Part shown: in pieces, positions 25,066 to 36,446 of the stretch
How positions within the stretch are numbered: position 1 is the first letter of the stretch
Layout of the letters: the number at the start of each line of letters is the position of its first letter
Assembly: GCA_015680685.1 (NCBI GenBank)
Contig: MNCI01008366.1
Coordinates: 1,093,145 to 1,157,144, forward strand
Length of the DNA stretch: 64,000 nucleotides
DNA from: Gnetum montanum
Taxonomy: Eukaryota; Streptophyta; Gnetopsida; Gnetales; Gnetaceae
Direction of reading: 5' to 3'
The notes under the pieces: generated by a model
Databases searched by the model: none
The model's input: the letters and a program-made list of their open reading frames with translations, nothing else
What the model was told of the DNA's origin: nothing
Made by a program: the position numbers and the translations under genes

Positions 25066-25455
25066 TGATGAGTGGCGAGGTACCCCTACACTCAACCATA
25101 CGAATACGAGCGTTTCATGCATGATCTAGTTAAACTTCGCAGATGGACTAGTTGTGGTATCTAGACAGTTACCCTTAGGTCATAGTTCGCTATCTTCCCA
25201 TCTAGACTAGTGTTAACTTTGTCACGTATGATTTAGTCCAGAGTGAGGTCTATGATGTGTTCCTATACTAATGCTGCTCTTGGAGATAATGGAAAATAAT
25301 ATTAACTAACCTAAGAGAGAGAGAGGGTGAGAGAGAATCTAAGCTAGCCTAATTGCAATGAGCATATGTTCCTCAATCATCCGAACACATCTTGGACCTC
25401 ATGCACGACTACCATTGGGATTACCAAGCGCAGATCCTAGGTACGCTACTGGGTT
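25066..25455 (-). repeat. Truncated 5' LTR of N3
   Basis: Collinear with 18331-18720 of the 3' LTR and then cut off. The first 150 bases differ by roughly one base in 16, judged by eye, so the insertion is old but younger than N4. Confidence 0.85.
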
Positions 25456-25709
25456 AGTAAAATTTTCAAGAAACAATCCCCCAAAAAGTGTTTATCTCCT
25501 CTATGACCCATCGCAACTGGTTCCTTTTTCATTATTTGTGGCTTAAAATAATGGTTATGGACCCATGGGTTACAAAAATTGGACATATAGCATTATCATT
25601 AGTGATTTTGCATTATAATTGCTAAGGTTTTAAACATCCTTACCCTTATGATACCTTGTTGGTGATAGAAAATTTTAGCAAATCAATGCAAAGCTTGCAT
25701 GTAAGCACA

Positions 25710-25722
25710 CCCCCCCCCCCCC
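25710..25722 (-). repeat. C run (G run on the element strand) of N2
   Basis: Thirteen C on the plus strand. On the element strand it lies about 180 bases downstream of the internal TATA box. N6 has a longer run in the equivalent place (56278-56297). Confidence 0.7.
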
Positions 25723-25900
25723 ATGCCTAAGTTGAACACTCTAGGTTAAAATAGATTTGAATAGCACAAAAATCAAAGCATTAAAGAGCTAGATATCACA
25801 AGTGGAAGATGGAGGCACAAAGATTTAAGTCGCAAGAAAAAATCTCAATAACTCCTGTAGTAGCAAATGAAAAAATGAAGTTTTGATTTCCACTGGGGTC

Positions 25901-25945
25901 GTATATATAGTAGGTCCAAACATTTCGATGTTATGGGGCCAATGA
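25901..25945 (-). promoter_or_regulatory. Internal U3-like promoter candidate of N2
   Basis: On the element strand TGGCCCCATAACATCGA (complement of 25925-25941) precedes CTATATATAC (complement of 25901-25910). The LTR of N2 has the related TGGCCCCAACATTGAAT... TAACATCGGAG at 16084-16112 (complement) ahead of its TATA box. It would drive ORF2. Confidence 0.5.
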
Positions 25946-28125
25946 ACATACAAATGAAAGCTCTGGGTTTGATTGGTAGGTTGAAAGTTAAATTTTGTAG
26001 TTTGGGTAAGTGAAAAATTAAGTGGAGGCACCAAAAGCAGGATAAGGTGAAGTCATCAATGTTAAAAGTATGAAAATGAGCAAGAAAAAGGGCGTTGAAA
26101 GTGTAATTGTGGGATAAATTAATTTTTGATAAGGGAAACACTAGGATGAAACAAGTTTGAGTTTTTGGAAGGTAAAAAATGGTGTGGGCACATTAGACAA
26201 GTACAAGTCACAAAAGCGACACAAGTGGGTCCTTCCTAAAGCAAGCTCTAGCCTATGATGCCCTTGTGTAACCACACCTATAATGTTCGTAGGTACTAGA
26301 GGGGTTGAATGAAACACAAACCTATGAAATAGAACACACACATGTTAAAAACACTGAATTGAGATAATGACTCTATGTTACACAAAATCATAAGTTATGA
26401 GCATCTAAACAACGAGATGAGATGGATCGTAGAAATTGGGACATGAGGTGTCGTACCATGGTCATTATGAAACCTTATGTGTTATTAATGGTTAAATAAC
26501 CATGTGTCCTTCTTTCCAAGATTTAGACCAAGTCTAGACCACCTTTCAATGACATCACATCATTTTATCTCATTGGCAGACAACTATAAGACTATCAGGG
26601 TTACAAGGAGTAACATCACTTGGTGTTTTGTCCAAGGGAGGTGTGTTATTATGGCACAATTATTGTTTTTTTTTGGATTTTTTATGGTTCTGAGAAGTTG
26701 CCAACCTTCAGGCATGGGTACATGTCTTTACAATGGGACCTGTAGAAGTTTATTCAGTGCTATTTAAAGTTTCTCTTACTCCCATTTTTTGTTAGATCTA
26801 CAAGGATATGGTTACAACCTCATCAACATGATATAACATATAGAAGTAGCCAAAGCAAATCTACAAATCCCCTTGATGTCATACCCTTTACATTCTGCCT
26901 TAATTCTTCACTCTTCCATCTAGACATACTGATTACAAATTTATTATTAGGTTAGATGATGAAAAAGATTACCATTATAACCAAAGCAAGAACCTCTTAT
27001 TAATGGAATGGGTGAATGGATATAGTGGTCCTAATGTCTGAATAATTAGTCCCTTATGACTTGACAACATAGAGAAAAACCTCACCCTAATGGGAAACAT
27101 GATCAATAGCGAGACTACATACAAAGAAAATTAAAATGAAAAGTAGAAAAAAGTAGAAAAAATAGGAAAATGATAAAAAATTGTAAAATAAAAAGATAAA
27201 AAGCACTTTAAAACCTTGAAGATTAGAATGGGGGATAACCCCCATGACTAAACATTTGGTTGTGGCTAGGATTAATAAGTGGATGAATAGGATCCATGCA
27301 TGTATGAAATGTTGGGAACCCTTCATGCCCTAGACATTGGGTGCTTATTAACGGTGTGGTGGCTAGGTAGAAAAATTGTTGATCACACACTTAATGGTTA
27401 TATGTATGATGGGTCAGGATATGAGGTGTGTTAACATTATGGATGATTGGCCCATGATTACACCCTTAAGCATGAGATGGTATGCATGGATTCATGTGTC
27501 TCCCCATGTTTGTAGATTCATTGGTTGGATGTGGGATTGGAGTACAGATAGATGGCGACCCTTGTGTATGGTTGGAGGATGTTGATTGAGACAGGGAAGA
27601 TGATGCGCTAGGTTGGTCTTGTGCTGGCTCAGATGATGTAGTGGGTCCATGCATGGTTTGCCTTGCCTTATGGCCTTTCCTCCAAAAGGGATGTTTCCAT
27701 TGTTGTGGTTGGGACCCATTGGTATTAGTGTGTCTTTACACATTTGTAGCCCAAGTGGCATTCATTAGTTAATATTGTGGGACTAGACCTTCCTAAATTA
27801 CTAACGATGACATATAAGGAGGTGGATTATGAGAGTATCGAGGGTAAGTTGGATGGTTAGAAGCATGTGGTGGTGATCCTTCAAGGGATGTCCTGTATTG
27901 ATGGTAGTCAGGAGAGTGGGAGTGGCAATTTGAAGTAGAGGATGCCGAACTGGTTGGAAAAATAGGATGTTGAACATAATAGTTGTGCATTTTTTGTGGA
28001 TATGACTGATGTGGTGGTGGCCCCACCCACAACTATGGTTATTGCCACTACATTTGATGATTATGTTGAGGCTAGTGGTAAGTCCCCCTAGGATGGTATG
28101 ATCATATGTGGGACTGTTTATAATT

Positions 28126-29735
28126 ATCTTGTCAGAGAGGAAGTCTCCTGGGCATGTGCTTGTGCACAAACTTTGGATTCAAGGCACCTACCCAATACTT
28201 TTGTAAATGCAACAATACAGGGCATTGGCCCTTTGGATGGTCATATATGCATAGGTCACATCGATCATCTTTGTTTGTGGTGGAGTCTTTAGCCTTACTT
28301 TCATTAGCCACTTTTCTCAATGGTCCAAAAGTGTTCTTGACTATTTCTTGGTTTTGTGTCCTCTATTTATTGTGTTTGCTAGGCGTGTGTTGCATAATCT
28401 TCTCTATAACTATCTCAATAAGGGTTGTGATGTTTTCATTTATCCATTTAGACATCCTATTGAATTTTACTTCTAGATCATCAATAGACTCCTTTGTTAG
28501 CAAAGTTCATTGTAGAATCACCTTATCAAGAGTAGTTTCATTTTCCTTACCATATATTTGGACCTCCTTTGATTGAAGAGTTGGGTCCCATTGATGTTTC
28601 TCGACATTCTTCCATTTGCACATCTCTCCTTCTTCTTTTGCCACATGCACTATTATCTCTTTGATCTAATGGGCTTGAAGCTTGTATAATTGCCCTGGGG
28701 CATACATCCCAAGCGTCACCCTTATTTCATTGTGAAGTCCATCTATGATGTGGTAAAGTTGCTCTTCCTCAGAGAAACCATGGCCTGGGCATCGATTTAG
28801 TAAGGCATAATATCTATCTAAGGCCATGTCAAAGGGTTCATGTTGTTCTTGTTTCCACTCTTGGATTTGTCTCCTCAGATTGGACATTCTTTTATAGGTT
28901 TGATATCTCTCATTGAAAAGTTTTATCATTGTAGACCATTGTCAGATTGAATTTGGTTTCAACAACTAATACCACACTTTGGCTCTATCAATTAGTATCC
29001 TTGGAAATAGCTTAAGCTTTTTCCATCCACTTTTAATGTTGTAGTAAGCACAAGCATCATGGAAGGCTTGTAAATGTTGTTGCGGATCTGAATCATAGCC
29101 TCTTGCAAATTTAGAAAGATTATTCATGTCAAGCTTAGGTAAACGACTCTTTTTGTGATGCTTGTGAGATATCTTAACTACCTCTGTGATATGCATTAGG
29201 CTCTTAGTGGCCAATAGGGGTTCATCATCATCAAACAAATCATGAGGAAAATGTCTATCTCTATTCATTCAATCATGATGATGCTATCTTTGATCTTTCC
29301 CATGGATTCAATTTCAATTTTTAGTCCAACCCTTTAATGGAGCCCTATCTCTATACCTACATTCATCTTCATTAGAATTAGACGTTGAAGGGAAAGAGGA
29401 AGATGAAAAACTGGGAGAATCACCATGGCTTCTATAGTGTTCCTTGGGGTCCTTTAATTTATCGTTCTTGGGTTTTGAGGAGGTCTTAGGCCTTGAGGCC
29501 TTCCCAAGTTCAGGACTTATGTCATCTCCTCTAAGATTGTCTACCTTAGGTGAATGTAGTCTTTGAGTGTTGTCAGGGTGGTCATGATCATAAGAAACCC
29601 TTACATAAGGTTGGTCACTTCAATTTTCTTCATTGTATATCTCATTAGTTCTCCAATGAATGTGTCTAATATACATCGCATAGTCACTTTCGTGTGAGAG
29701 AGACACTGTTCTTGGTTTATGATATGTGTGAGTCA
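28126..29735 (-). pseudogene. gag of N2 (Athila-like)
   Basis: Two long frames, 28966-29268 and 28666-28929, cover the retrotransposon gag domain. Key stretches are DSDPQQHLQAFHDACAYYN, KLKLFPRILIDRAKVWY and the second half RCPGHGFSEEEQLYHIIDGL. Upstream is a Ser/Arg/Lys-rich segment, and downstream the zinc knuckle CDLCIYDHPKGQC (spacing CX2CX3HX4C, as in Athila gags) near 28240-28280. Stops between the segments show that it is dead. The frame runs directly into noncoding DNA instead of protease. Confidence 0.8.
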
Positions 29736-29812
29736 ATAACTTCTGAAAGATATATCATTGATTCCTTTACAAAAATCTTGTATAATATAACTAATCTAGA
29801 TAACTAGCACCA

Positions 29813-29830
29813 TCCCTGGCAATGGTGCCA
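29813..29830 (-). other. tRNA-Asp-like primer binding site of N2
   Basis: On the element strand TGGCACCATTGCCAGGGA lies one base after the LTR end. It differs from the Athila tRNA-Asp site TGGCGCCGTTGCCGGGGA at three positions, all G-to-A changes. Confidence 0.85.
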
Positions 29831-29831
29831 A

Positions 29832-30051
29832 TGATGAGCAGTGAGGTACCCCTATGCTCAACCATATGAATCAAAAGTGTTCATGCATGATCTGGTTGAA
29901 TTCCATGGATGAGACTAGTTGTGGTATCTAGATCATTATGCTTTGATCGTAGTTCACTTTCTTCCCACTTGGATTAGTGGTAGCTTTGTCATGTATGGTT
30001 TACTCCAAACTAAGGTGTATGATGTATTCTACTTTCTACGCTACTCCTGAT
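29832..30051 (-). repeat. 5' LTR of N2, inner part
   Basis: Starts TGATGAGCAGTG on the plus strand and is cut at 30051 by N4. It continues at 44940. Joined, the two parts are collinear with the 3' LTR at 15253-16130. Confidence 0.88.
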
Positions 30052-30319
30052 TGAAACATCCCAAAAATTGCGAAGTCATTCTTGCTTCACTAGGCCTTGT
30101 AATACATGCAGCACCATGGAAATTCTTCAGGAGGAGAACGCTCTGAGTTCAGGTTGGCTAGTTCGGAAAATTTTCTACTTTAGGTGAAAGCAGGCTCTAT
30201 AGATCATCCCGCCTACCCACCAAAGTAGTGTGCCGAGCGGACAACCTGCTCAGAAACAATACGCGAAGTTGACAGCAGCACTCAGGATGCACGAAATAGT
30301 TCGGCAAGTTTTCTAAGTA

Positions 30320-30760
30320 ATGAAGTCTGCTACGCTATGCTACACCCCACTATGTAGCGTAACAAGCTTCAAAAAGCAACTGCAAAATGAAGTGCCATGC
30401 TACGCTATGTAGTGTAGCCTAGCATGGCAACAACTATACAACTAGTTTCCTCGCTTAACCTCAAGTCCTTTAACAATGTCCCTTTCCATTAGGAAGTGGC
30501 AAATCATGTCTGCTGCTACGCTACGCTGAGCTACATGGTGCAGCAAGGTGTAGCAATCCTGCGGAAGAGACAGAAGGTAACTCAAAGGGCAGAATCAACA
30601 AGTTTGCAAGTCTCGCGGAAGAAAAGTTTGCAAATCGACAAAGTTTTCGTGACTAAGGCCACTCGCTATGCTACATAGCGTAGCATAGCATAGCAAGCAT
30701 GCAACACACATGTAGCGGAACACACGACAAGGTGCTATGCTACAAAGCACAGCAAGGCAT
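30320..30760 (+). repeat. Palindromic GCTACGCTA cluster in the U3 of N4
   Basis: At least five blocks such as CGCTATGCTACATAGCGTAG combine GCTACGCTA with its reverse complement TAGCGTAGC, so each can form a hairpin or cruciform. The cluster is repeated, partly mutated, in the 3' LTR (about 43565-44030). Confidence 0.75.
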
Positions 30761-30993
30761 GCGGGTCGTTGTGTGACATTAATGCACTTTACCTAATTGG
30801 ACCATTGGCACACGTCTCCAGACGTCGATGGCGCAGTTATGGCATGGCAGGTGCACAGTTACGGCATGGCAGGCTCACATTACAACGATCATGCAAGTCC
30901 AACGATCATGAATGGCACGTGCAGCGTAGACAAGTCAATGTGGGCCCAAGGCGCGTGGCATCCAAACTATCCCTTTTTGCGTGCCCTCAATCC

Positions 30994-31001
30994 TATAAAT
31001 A
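30994..31001 (+). promoter_or_regulatory. TATA box of the N4 LTR
   Basis: TATAAATA at 30994-31001, in CCTATAAATACCCC. The 3' LTR has TATAAAGA at the equivalent place (about 44264). Transcription should start some 30 bases downstream. Confidence 0.7.
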
Positions 31002-31692
31002 CCCCAATGAACAACATTCAAAGGGGTTCGATTGAGTTCGGTTCAAAATTTTTCAGCAAGTATCATTCAGAGAGTTTGGTTTGAATCCTTCCCAACTCTT
31101 GGACTTTTCTTCTCTCTGGCACTCAAGTTCTCTTCTCGACACATTGTAACACCAAGCATTGTAAGCTTTCTATTTGACACTACAAATAGTTAGCATTTTT
31201 AGTTGGCATTTTATTCCATCCCCCTTCTACCACCTTGGAAGAATCCCCGCATTGTCAGCACCTAAGTCCGCGCCCAAGCGCACGACCTGTTTTTCTCTAC
31301 ATGTCCTAGTTGCTCTCTGGATCTTTGCACTTCGCCACGCAATGCAACCGACTATATCCACCCCAATAGAGCAAACTTGTAGCTTTGGAGTGGTGCATTT
31401 TTCTAACTGAATTTTACTTTATTTCTTGCTTATCGTTGCGTTTTGCACTATTTTCTACTTTATTTACTTTCAAGCATTACTTCGCATTTTCATTCCCATT
31501 TTCAAAACTATATGTTGCAAAAGGCTATATAGACACCAATTAAGTCCCTGTTTGATCGACTAGACCATTCAGGGTGCCCCATATCCGCTCACATCCAGCA
31601 CGGCCCTCTCGCGGATATGGGGTCAAAACTGTTGTGCCTACCGGCCCCTCGGTGTTTTGCAGTTGTCAACGTTTTCGGTTGCTACAGTTTTC

Positions 31693-31710
31693 TAGCGCTA
31701 GAAGGAGGGC
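31693..31710 (+). other. Candidate primer binding site of N4
   Basis: TAGCGCTAGAAGGAGGGC lies six bases after the LTR. A primer site should start TGG (pairing with tRNA CCA); here the second base is A, a likely G-to-A decay. I do not assign the tRNA. Confidence 0.4.
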
Positions 31711-31820
31711 CTTTTGGTGCCTTTTCTGCATGTCACGGTAGTTCTATGAGCCTTCTACACTCTGATACGCATTAGTGTAAATGTGATACCCTCTTGCAAT
31801 ATTTTTTGCTTTGTGCAGTG

Positions 31821-32168
31821 CAGATCAGTCGCCTCGATAGTTCCTCGAGAGCCCCATAGAACACAAGGCCTCTGATTGTTAGCTAACTAGCCTGACCTAT
31901 GGTAGTCTTGCATGTGTTCTGTGCCCCATCACACGTGGTACAGATTGGTCGCTTTGACGGTACCTCAGGAGCCCTGCAAGACATAAAGCCTTTGGCTGCT
32001 AGTTAACTTGCCTTCCTTTTTTACGGTAGTCTTGCATGCGTTCTGTACCCTATCGTGCACAAGTGTAGACGTGACACCCTTTTGTAGTTGTTTATGCATC
32101 ATATGGTACAGACCAGTCGCCTCAACGGTTCCTCGGGAGCCTAGCAAGACATAAAGCCTTTCTTTTTG
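31821..32168 (+). repeat. Imperfect tandem repeats in the N4 leader
   Basis: Copies start at 31821, 31941 and 32109 with CAGATCAGTCGCC-like sequence. They contain GGTTCCTCGGGAGCC and ACATAAAGCCTTTGG-like blocks and are spaced 120 and 168 bases apart. They lie between the primer site and gag, in the untranslated leader. Confidence 0.7.
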
Positions 32169-32206
32169 GATCACTTGTCAACACCTTCAACGTGGAGGTG
32201 CCCATC

Positions 32207-34440
32207 ATGGTTCAAGGCACCACTAGTGCCGAACAACTGCTAAACCCAATGCTAGAAACATGTCGATCCCTTAGGATCCAAAATTGAGGACTTGAAGGCT
32301 TAGCCCAGCAACATGAGTGTTACAACTTCCTTTGTGCAAAGGTTCAAGCAAACCTGCCTTTGGATGTACACAAGCTCGAAAGGAAATGCAGCTTTGAGTT
32401 CGTGTACTGCGACGGGAAGGAGTTTGTCCCCACTCCCGGCATTTCCCTACCTTTGACATAGACAAACCAAAGGCTTCTGGACCAGCTAATCCAGCTGGTT
32501 CAGGTTAGGGAGCAACAGAACATAGTGTCCAACCAGGACGACACCTTTCAAGATAGATAAGAGGAACTCGATTCCCAATCAGATGAGGGAGGTCAAGCCA
32601 ACCCTATTCTTATCCATCCTACCCAGTCCTTCTGGGCCAACCCATTGTCTATCACCACTCCCTTTGCCACCACGCCTATGCTTCCGTAGCCTACAACTAC
32701 AACTGTAATGGGTAGCCATGCCACATTCCCGACGTATCATCGCCCTTATTCCCTTGTTTCATTTGCAGCGACTATGCCTCCGCAAGCTGTCCATCAGCAC
32801 ATTTCTGTAGCGCATAAGACACCAATCACGGTTACCCTACCGCATGTTCACACTGTACCTACTTCGCAATCGCACATAACTTCGATGTCAATTCCTACGC
32901 TCACGTCTATTTCATCCAGTATGGCAAGCCTAGGCCCATCCTTGTGGTGGACCCCATTCGCTTCTTCGCCTATTGTACAACCATCGTAGATGTCTCACTA
33001 CATTTGCCCTCAAACCTACCAAACCCTGCAAATGGTACATCCTAACACAGGGCTATGGTCTGTCCTACCGATGACTCAAACGGTCTATCCGGTGGCTCAA
33101 TCCGCGGTTGCTGCTCCAACAAAAACACCTACCAGGTGGTGGACAGCGCAAGCAGCACCTTTAGCGGGGGTGGTCCGAATGGTACCACTGATGGGTCAAG
33201 CTGCTACCTTGCCATGCCATAGGTGGGGGTTGCTTCGGTAGTTCCCCAACCACCCACAACGTAGCAGGGTTTGGATTAAGCATTTTAGCTTATCCAAATG
33301 CTCATCAAGGAAATAAAATGCCTCAAAGCTGTTGGGTCTGACATGGTACAAGTCATGGTCTTTTACCAGGATGACCCCGTCAGCCCTACAATCCCTACTT
33401 TAATGTTACCCCTGGGGATTTCTCTCCTGCACTTCACAAAATACGATGGGGAGGGAGATCCCAATGCGCATCTCGTTACCTTTAGGTCTGAATCTTTGCT
33501 ATTGCAACAATGGCCGCACACAATCATTTGCGTCTTTGCCATGTTCCTAGCCAAGAAAGCCCTAGATTGGTATCGCGCGTTGCCACACTCATCCATTTCA
33601 ACTTTGGAAGAGCTCCTGACCCAGTTCGTAACATGCTTCAAGTACAACTTGAAGCTAGAAACCACGCTGGATCAGTTGATGAGTGTGAAGCAAGACCCAC
33701 TAGAACCAGTCCAAAAGTTCATTCAACATTGGAGCGCAACCCTTAATAAAATCTGCGAGCACATCACAGAGGCCTACTTGTTGGCCATCTTTAAGAGTGC
33801 AGTGAATAACTTCATCAAGTCTAAACTGTACTACCTTGCTCCTCGCTCTCTTAGTTAGGCTTTCGCCCAGACTAAGAGCATACAGGACGCGACCGAGGGG
33901 AGCAAAGACCCGGCCTACATCGCTTACAAAAAAACCTTTACAAAGAAGGACAAGGGTAAGGCCCCAACAACCACAGTGGCTGCTATGGAAACTGAGGCCA
34001 AGCCCAAACCTAGCAACAATGGTAACAAGAATAAAAAAAACTGGCCATACCCGCAGCTAACCCCATGCCCAAACAGGACCATGTGCCGCAACCTGCTACA
34101 CCTACGCCTGAGACATTTGCACAACCCAAACCCAACTTTGAGCGTAAAGATCGCTCAAAGTACACCCCACTGCCTCTCAAGCCTTCAGAGCTTCTGAAGT
34201 AACTATTGGTAGCGGGATACATCCAACACAAGTAGATGTCGGAAGAAGCAAACGCGAGACATCAACGTTACTATGAGCTCTTTAGGAACCCCTCTTTGTC
34301 CTTGCCCAATGAGCCTCTAGTTCCTAGGGGTTTCAGGCTAGATAGGTTTTGTGACTACCACCAACAGTGTGGTCACAACATGGAGTATTGTCTGGCGTTG
34401 CAGGATGACATCTAAAGATTACTCGACCAGGGAAAACTAG
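32207..34440 (+). pseudogene. gag of N4 (Tat-like)
   Basis: The likely start is ATG 32207. The N-terminal 350 codons are a Pro/Thr/Ser-rich region broken by several stops. The capsid domain (ORF 33298-33858) has FTKYDGEGDPNAHLVTF, AKKALDWYRALPHSSISTLE and KQDPLEPVQKFIQHW, the gag pattern of plant Ty3/gypsy elements. Downstream are a Lys-rich linker and the Tat-type motif FCDYHQQCGHNMEYC (CxxH...GHxxExC). Frame changes occur at about 33245-33295 and at an A8 run at 34033-34040. Most in-frame stops are TAG where Gln would fit. Confidence 0.8.
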
Positions 34441-35545
34441 TGCTAGACAAAAGCAACCCAGTACGCCCTGAAAACCAATCTATGTATGTCTACACGGATC
34501 CCCTCAACGCTAATAATGTTGGTTATGTCATCAATGCTATCAGCATTGATAGTGATCCTAGGCCACCCCGACAACCATTTGTGGTCCGTGTGCCTTAGCA
34601 TAGTGCACCAGCACCACCAGCGGTCGATCCAAGCTCACAGCAGCCGTTCGTCCTGAAAGTCCCACCACGGGCATTCACCTTTGCACCACCTGTTAGTGGA
34701 GCCATGCGGTCCCATCCATTAACACCTCTAGCTCCATTCATTATCAAGGGGTCGACACCTTCGACGACCCCTATCTCACATAACATAGCCAAACAGCCTC
34801 TTCGCCCGCAAGGTGAGAAGTCCACTTGGTGGGCGAGACATCGAAGGGAAGTACTGTCAAAGGTACCCCCAAGCCTATGTCTTTGCCCCTTGCATCTGCA
34901 CCTTCATCACCAAAAATGAAGGTTGACATGACTACGTAGCCTACATCACTCTACCGACAAGGATCTGAGCCCAGATCTGAAGTCACCCCTCCTCGGGAGA
35001 TTCGTCTTCTGGGACGAATCGAAGAGGAGGAAAGCATCAAAACAAGGGGTAGCCAAGACCTTCTGGATGCTCTCACCTAGGTCTAGTAAGCTCTAAAATA
35101 GAAAAAAGCTACACTGATCTTGTACGACCTGATCATGACATCTGTACCCCACTGCGAGGCTCTAATCCGCGTGTTGACGATGACCCCGGTCAACGAGAAC
35201 ATGTCAGCGGAGGAGGAAGTGATCCACTCGGTCATGCTTCAATCTATACTTGCAGAGCCTGCGCTACCTCAATTGACTTTTAATGATGATGTCATTAGGG
35301 AAGATCCTGAGGAGGGTCAGGTGACTATGGTGCCTCTCTTCATCACAATTCGGGTCGGCTAACACCAGATCCGAAGGGTACACATTGATGATGGGGCTAC
35401 CACAAATGTTATTCCCTTCCCTATTGTAGACAAGTTGGGATTGGTTGACCAGATCAAACCCATAACAGCATCATGTCTGAGGTCAATGTGAATGAGGGCC
35501 CTGGTGAAACACCTCGGCCTTATGTTCCAATCAACCCACGACGGG
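34441..35545 (+). pseudogene. Linker and aspartic protease of N4
   Basis: After the CxxH motif the frame passes a long Pro-rich linker, then shifts again before 35120. The segment EEEVIHSVMLQSILAEPALP is followed by RRVHIDDGATTNVIPFPIVD, with the catalytic motif D-D-G-A and the hydrophobic flank of retroviral-type proteases. The protease is cut short: its second half (flap and G-R motif) is not readable before the intron-like segment begins near 35545, where AAGAGGTAGC could be a donor. Confidence 0.65.
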
Positions 35546-35614
35546 TCAAGAGGTAGCTATGCATAGCATAGAAACCCTACTACTTCCTACCCAGTTGTCA
35601 TCCCTTATGCATTC

Positions 35615-35985
35615 ATCGCTTCTTTGCTTTGTTAACATGCCATCCTTTTGGCATGCTACGCTACGGCCCGAAATGGCCTAAAACTAGCATCATCGCTTTT
35701 TGCTTTGTTAATGTACTATCTCTTTTGGTAGCGGCCCGAAATGGCCTAAAACTAGCATTGTTGCTTTTCTACTTTGTTAACATATAATCCTTCTGGCATG
35801 TTACACAATGACCCAAGATGGCCTAAAACTAGCATCATCGCTTTTTGGTTTGTTAACGTACTATGTCTTTTGGTAGTGGCCTGAAATGGCCTAAAACTAG
35901 CACTATTGCTTTTCTGCTTTGTTAACATATAATACTTCTGGCATGTTACGCAATGGCCCGAGATGGCCTAAAACTAGCATACGAA
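35615..35985 (+). repeat. Hairpin array 1 of N4 (two alternating units, five copies)
   Basis: Units of about 70-75 bases alternate in the order B-A-B-A-B. Each ends with a stem-loop GGCC-CGAAAT-GGCC followed by TAAAACTAGCA; these begin at about 35666, 35733, 35809 (decayed), 35878 and 35955. Unit B also holds a second stem, CATGCC...GGCATG (clear at 35639-35656). Both units contain GCTTTGTTAA. Confidence 0.8.
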
Positions 35986-36446
35986 AGCATGAAAACTTTA
36001 CACGATACATAAGTTAACACAAAATCAGTTTCTTTTCTGAAGTTTTTTCATTTTATTCAAAACATTCGCTTGTTGACAATGTTTGTGAAACTCTTACAAA
36101 ATTTTAAAATTTCAAAAATTTCAAAAAGAAAATCCCGTGCTGTCATGGGTTGTCTCTGTTTGCGTCATCTTCGCCACTCGCCTCTGCTTCATTTGATTGT
36201 GCATCATCCTCCCCTGTGTTGCCTTTTGCTAGTTCGTCATTCCCTCCCTCTACAGGCCTTGCACTCTCATCTAGAGTCTACATCGTAGAAATAAAGTAGT
36301 CAGTTAGGGCAATAAATGTAAACTATAACATAGCATGAGCATCTACACAGTAAAGCGACTAACTTGAGAAGGGGGTCAGTCTCAAAAGGTATCTGGTCCA
36401 AACTGAGCTTGAGGTGACACCAAACCTCCTCTGTTGTGATATCCAT

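Larger units (their letters stand above)
18331..25455 (-). mobile_element. N3: pol-less Athila-like element inserted in ORF2 of N2
   Basis: 3' LTR 18331-19138, ORF2 19331 to about 21640, noncoding block to about 23180, gag to about 25000, primer site 25047-25064 and a truncated 5' LTR 25066-25455. The two LTRs align base for base over 390 positions and then the 5' copy stops abruptly, so a deletion removed about 420 bases of LTR and the adjoining N2 sequence. This is why no target duplication can be checked. It has the same layout as N2 and no pol. Confidence 0.8.
25456..28125 (-). other. Noncoding block of N2 between gag and ORF2, with C run and internal promoter
   Basis: The first part (25456 to about 25700) does not match N3 and may include rearranged DNA at the N3 insertion site. 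A C run lies at 25710-25722. From about 25830 it is similar to N3 and N6, including the GGGTCC block at about 26224-26240 and a gag-proximal junction near 27230-27310 that matches N3 near 23070-23150. No protein frame is supported except the degraded Pro/His-rich gag tail (about 27470-28030). Confidence 0.6.
30052..31686 (+). repeat. 5' LTR of N4
   Basis: 1635 bases, TGAAACATCC...GCTACA. The U3 part (30320-30760) carries many copies of GCTACGCTA and its complement arranged as palindromes. TATA box at 30994-31001. By eye it differs from the 3' LTR at roughly one base in nine over the first 170 bases, so the insertion is old. Confidence 0.9.

Noticed and set aside
27087-27326. Hydrophobic minus-strand ORF in N2 as a membrane or env protein
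   Set aside because: Phe/Leu-rich only because of AT-rich TTT repeats; not conserved in N3, N5 or N6.
33363-34231. Minus-strand ORFs within N4 gag
   Set aside because: Shadows of a well supported plus-strand gag; no motif of their own.
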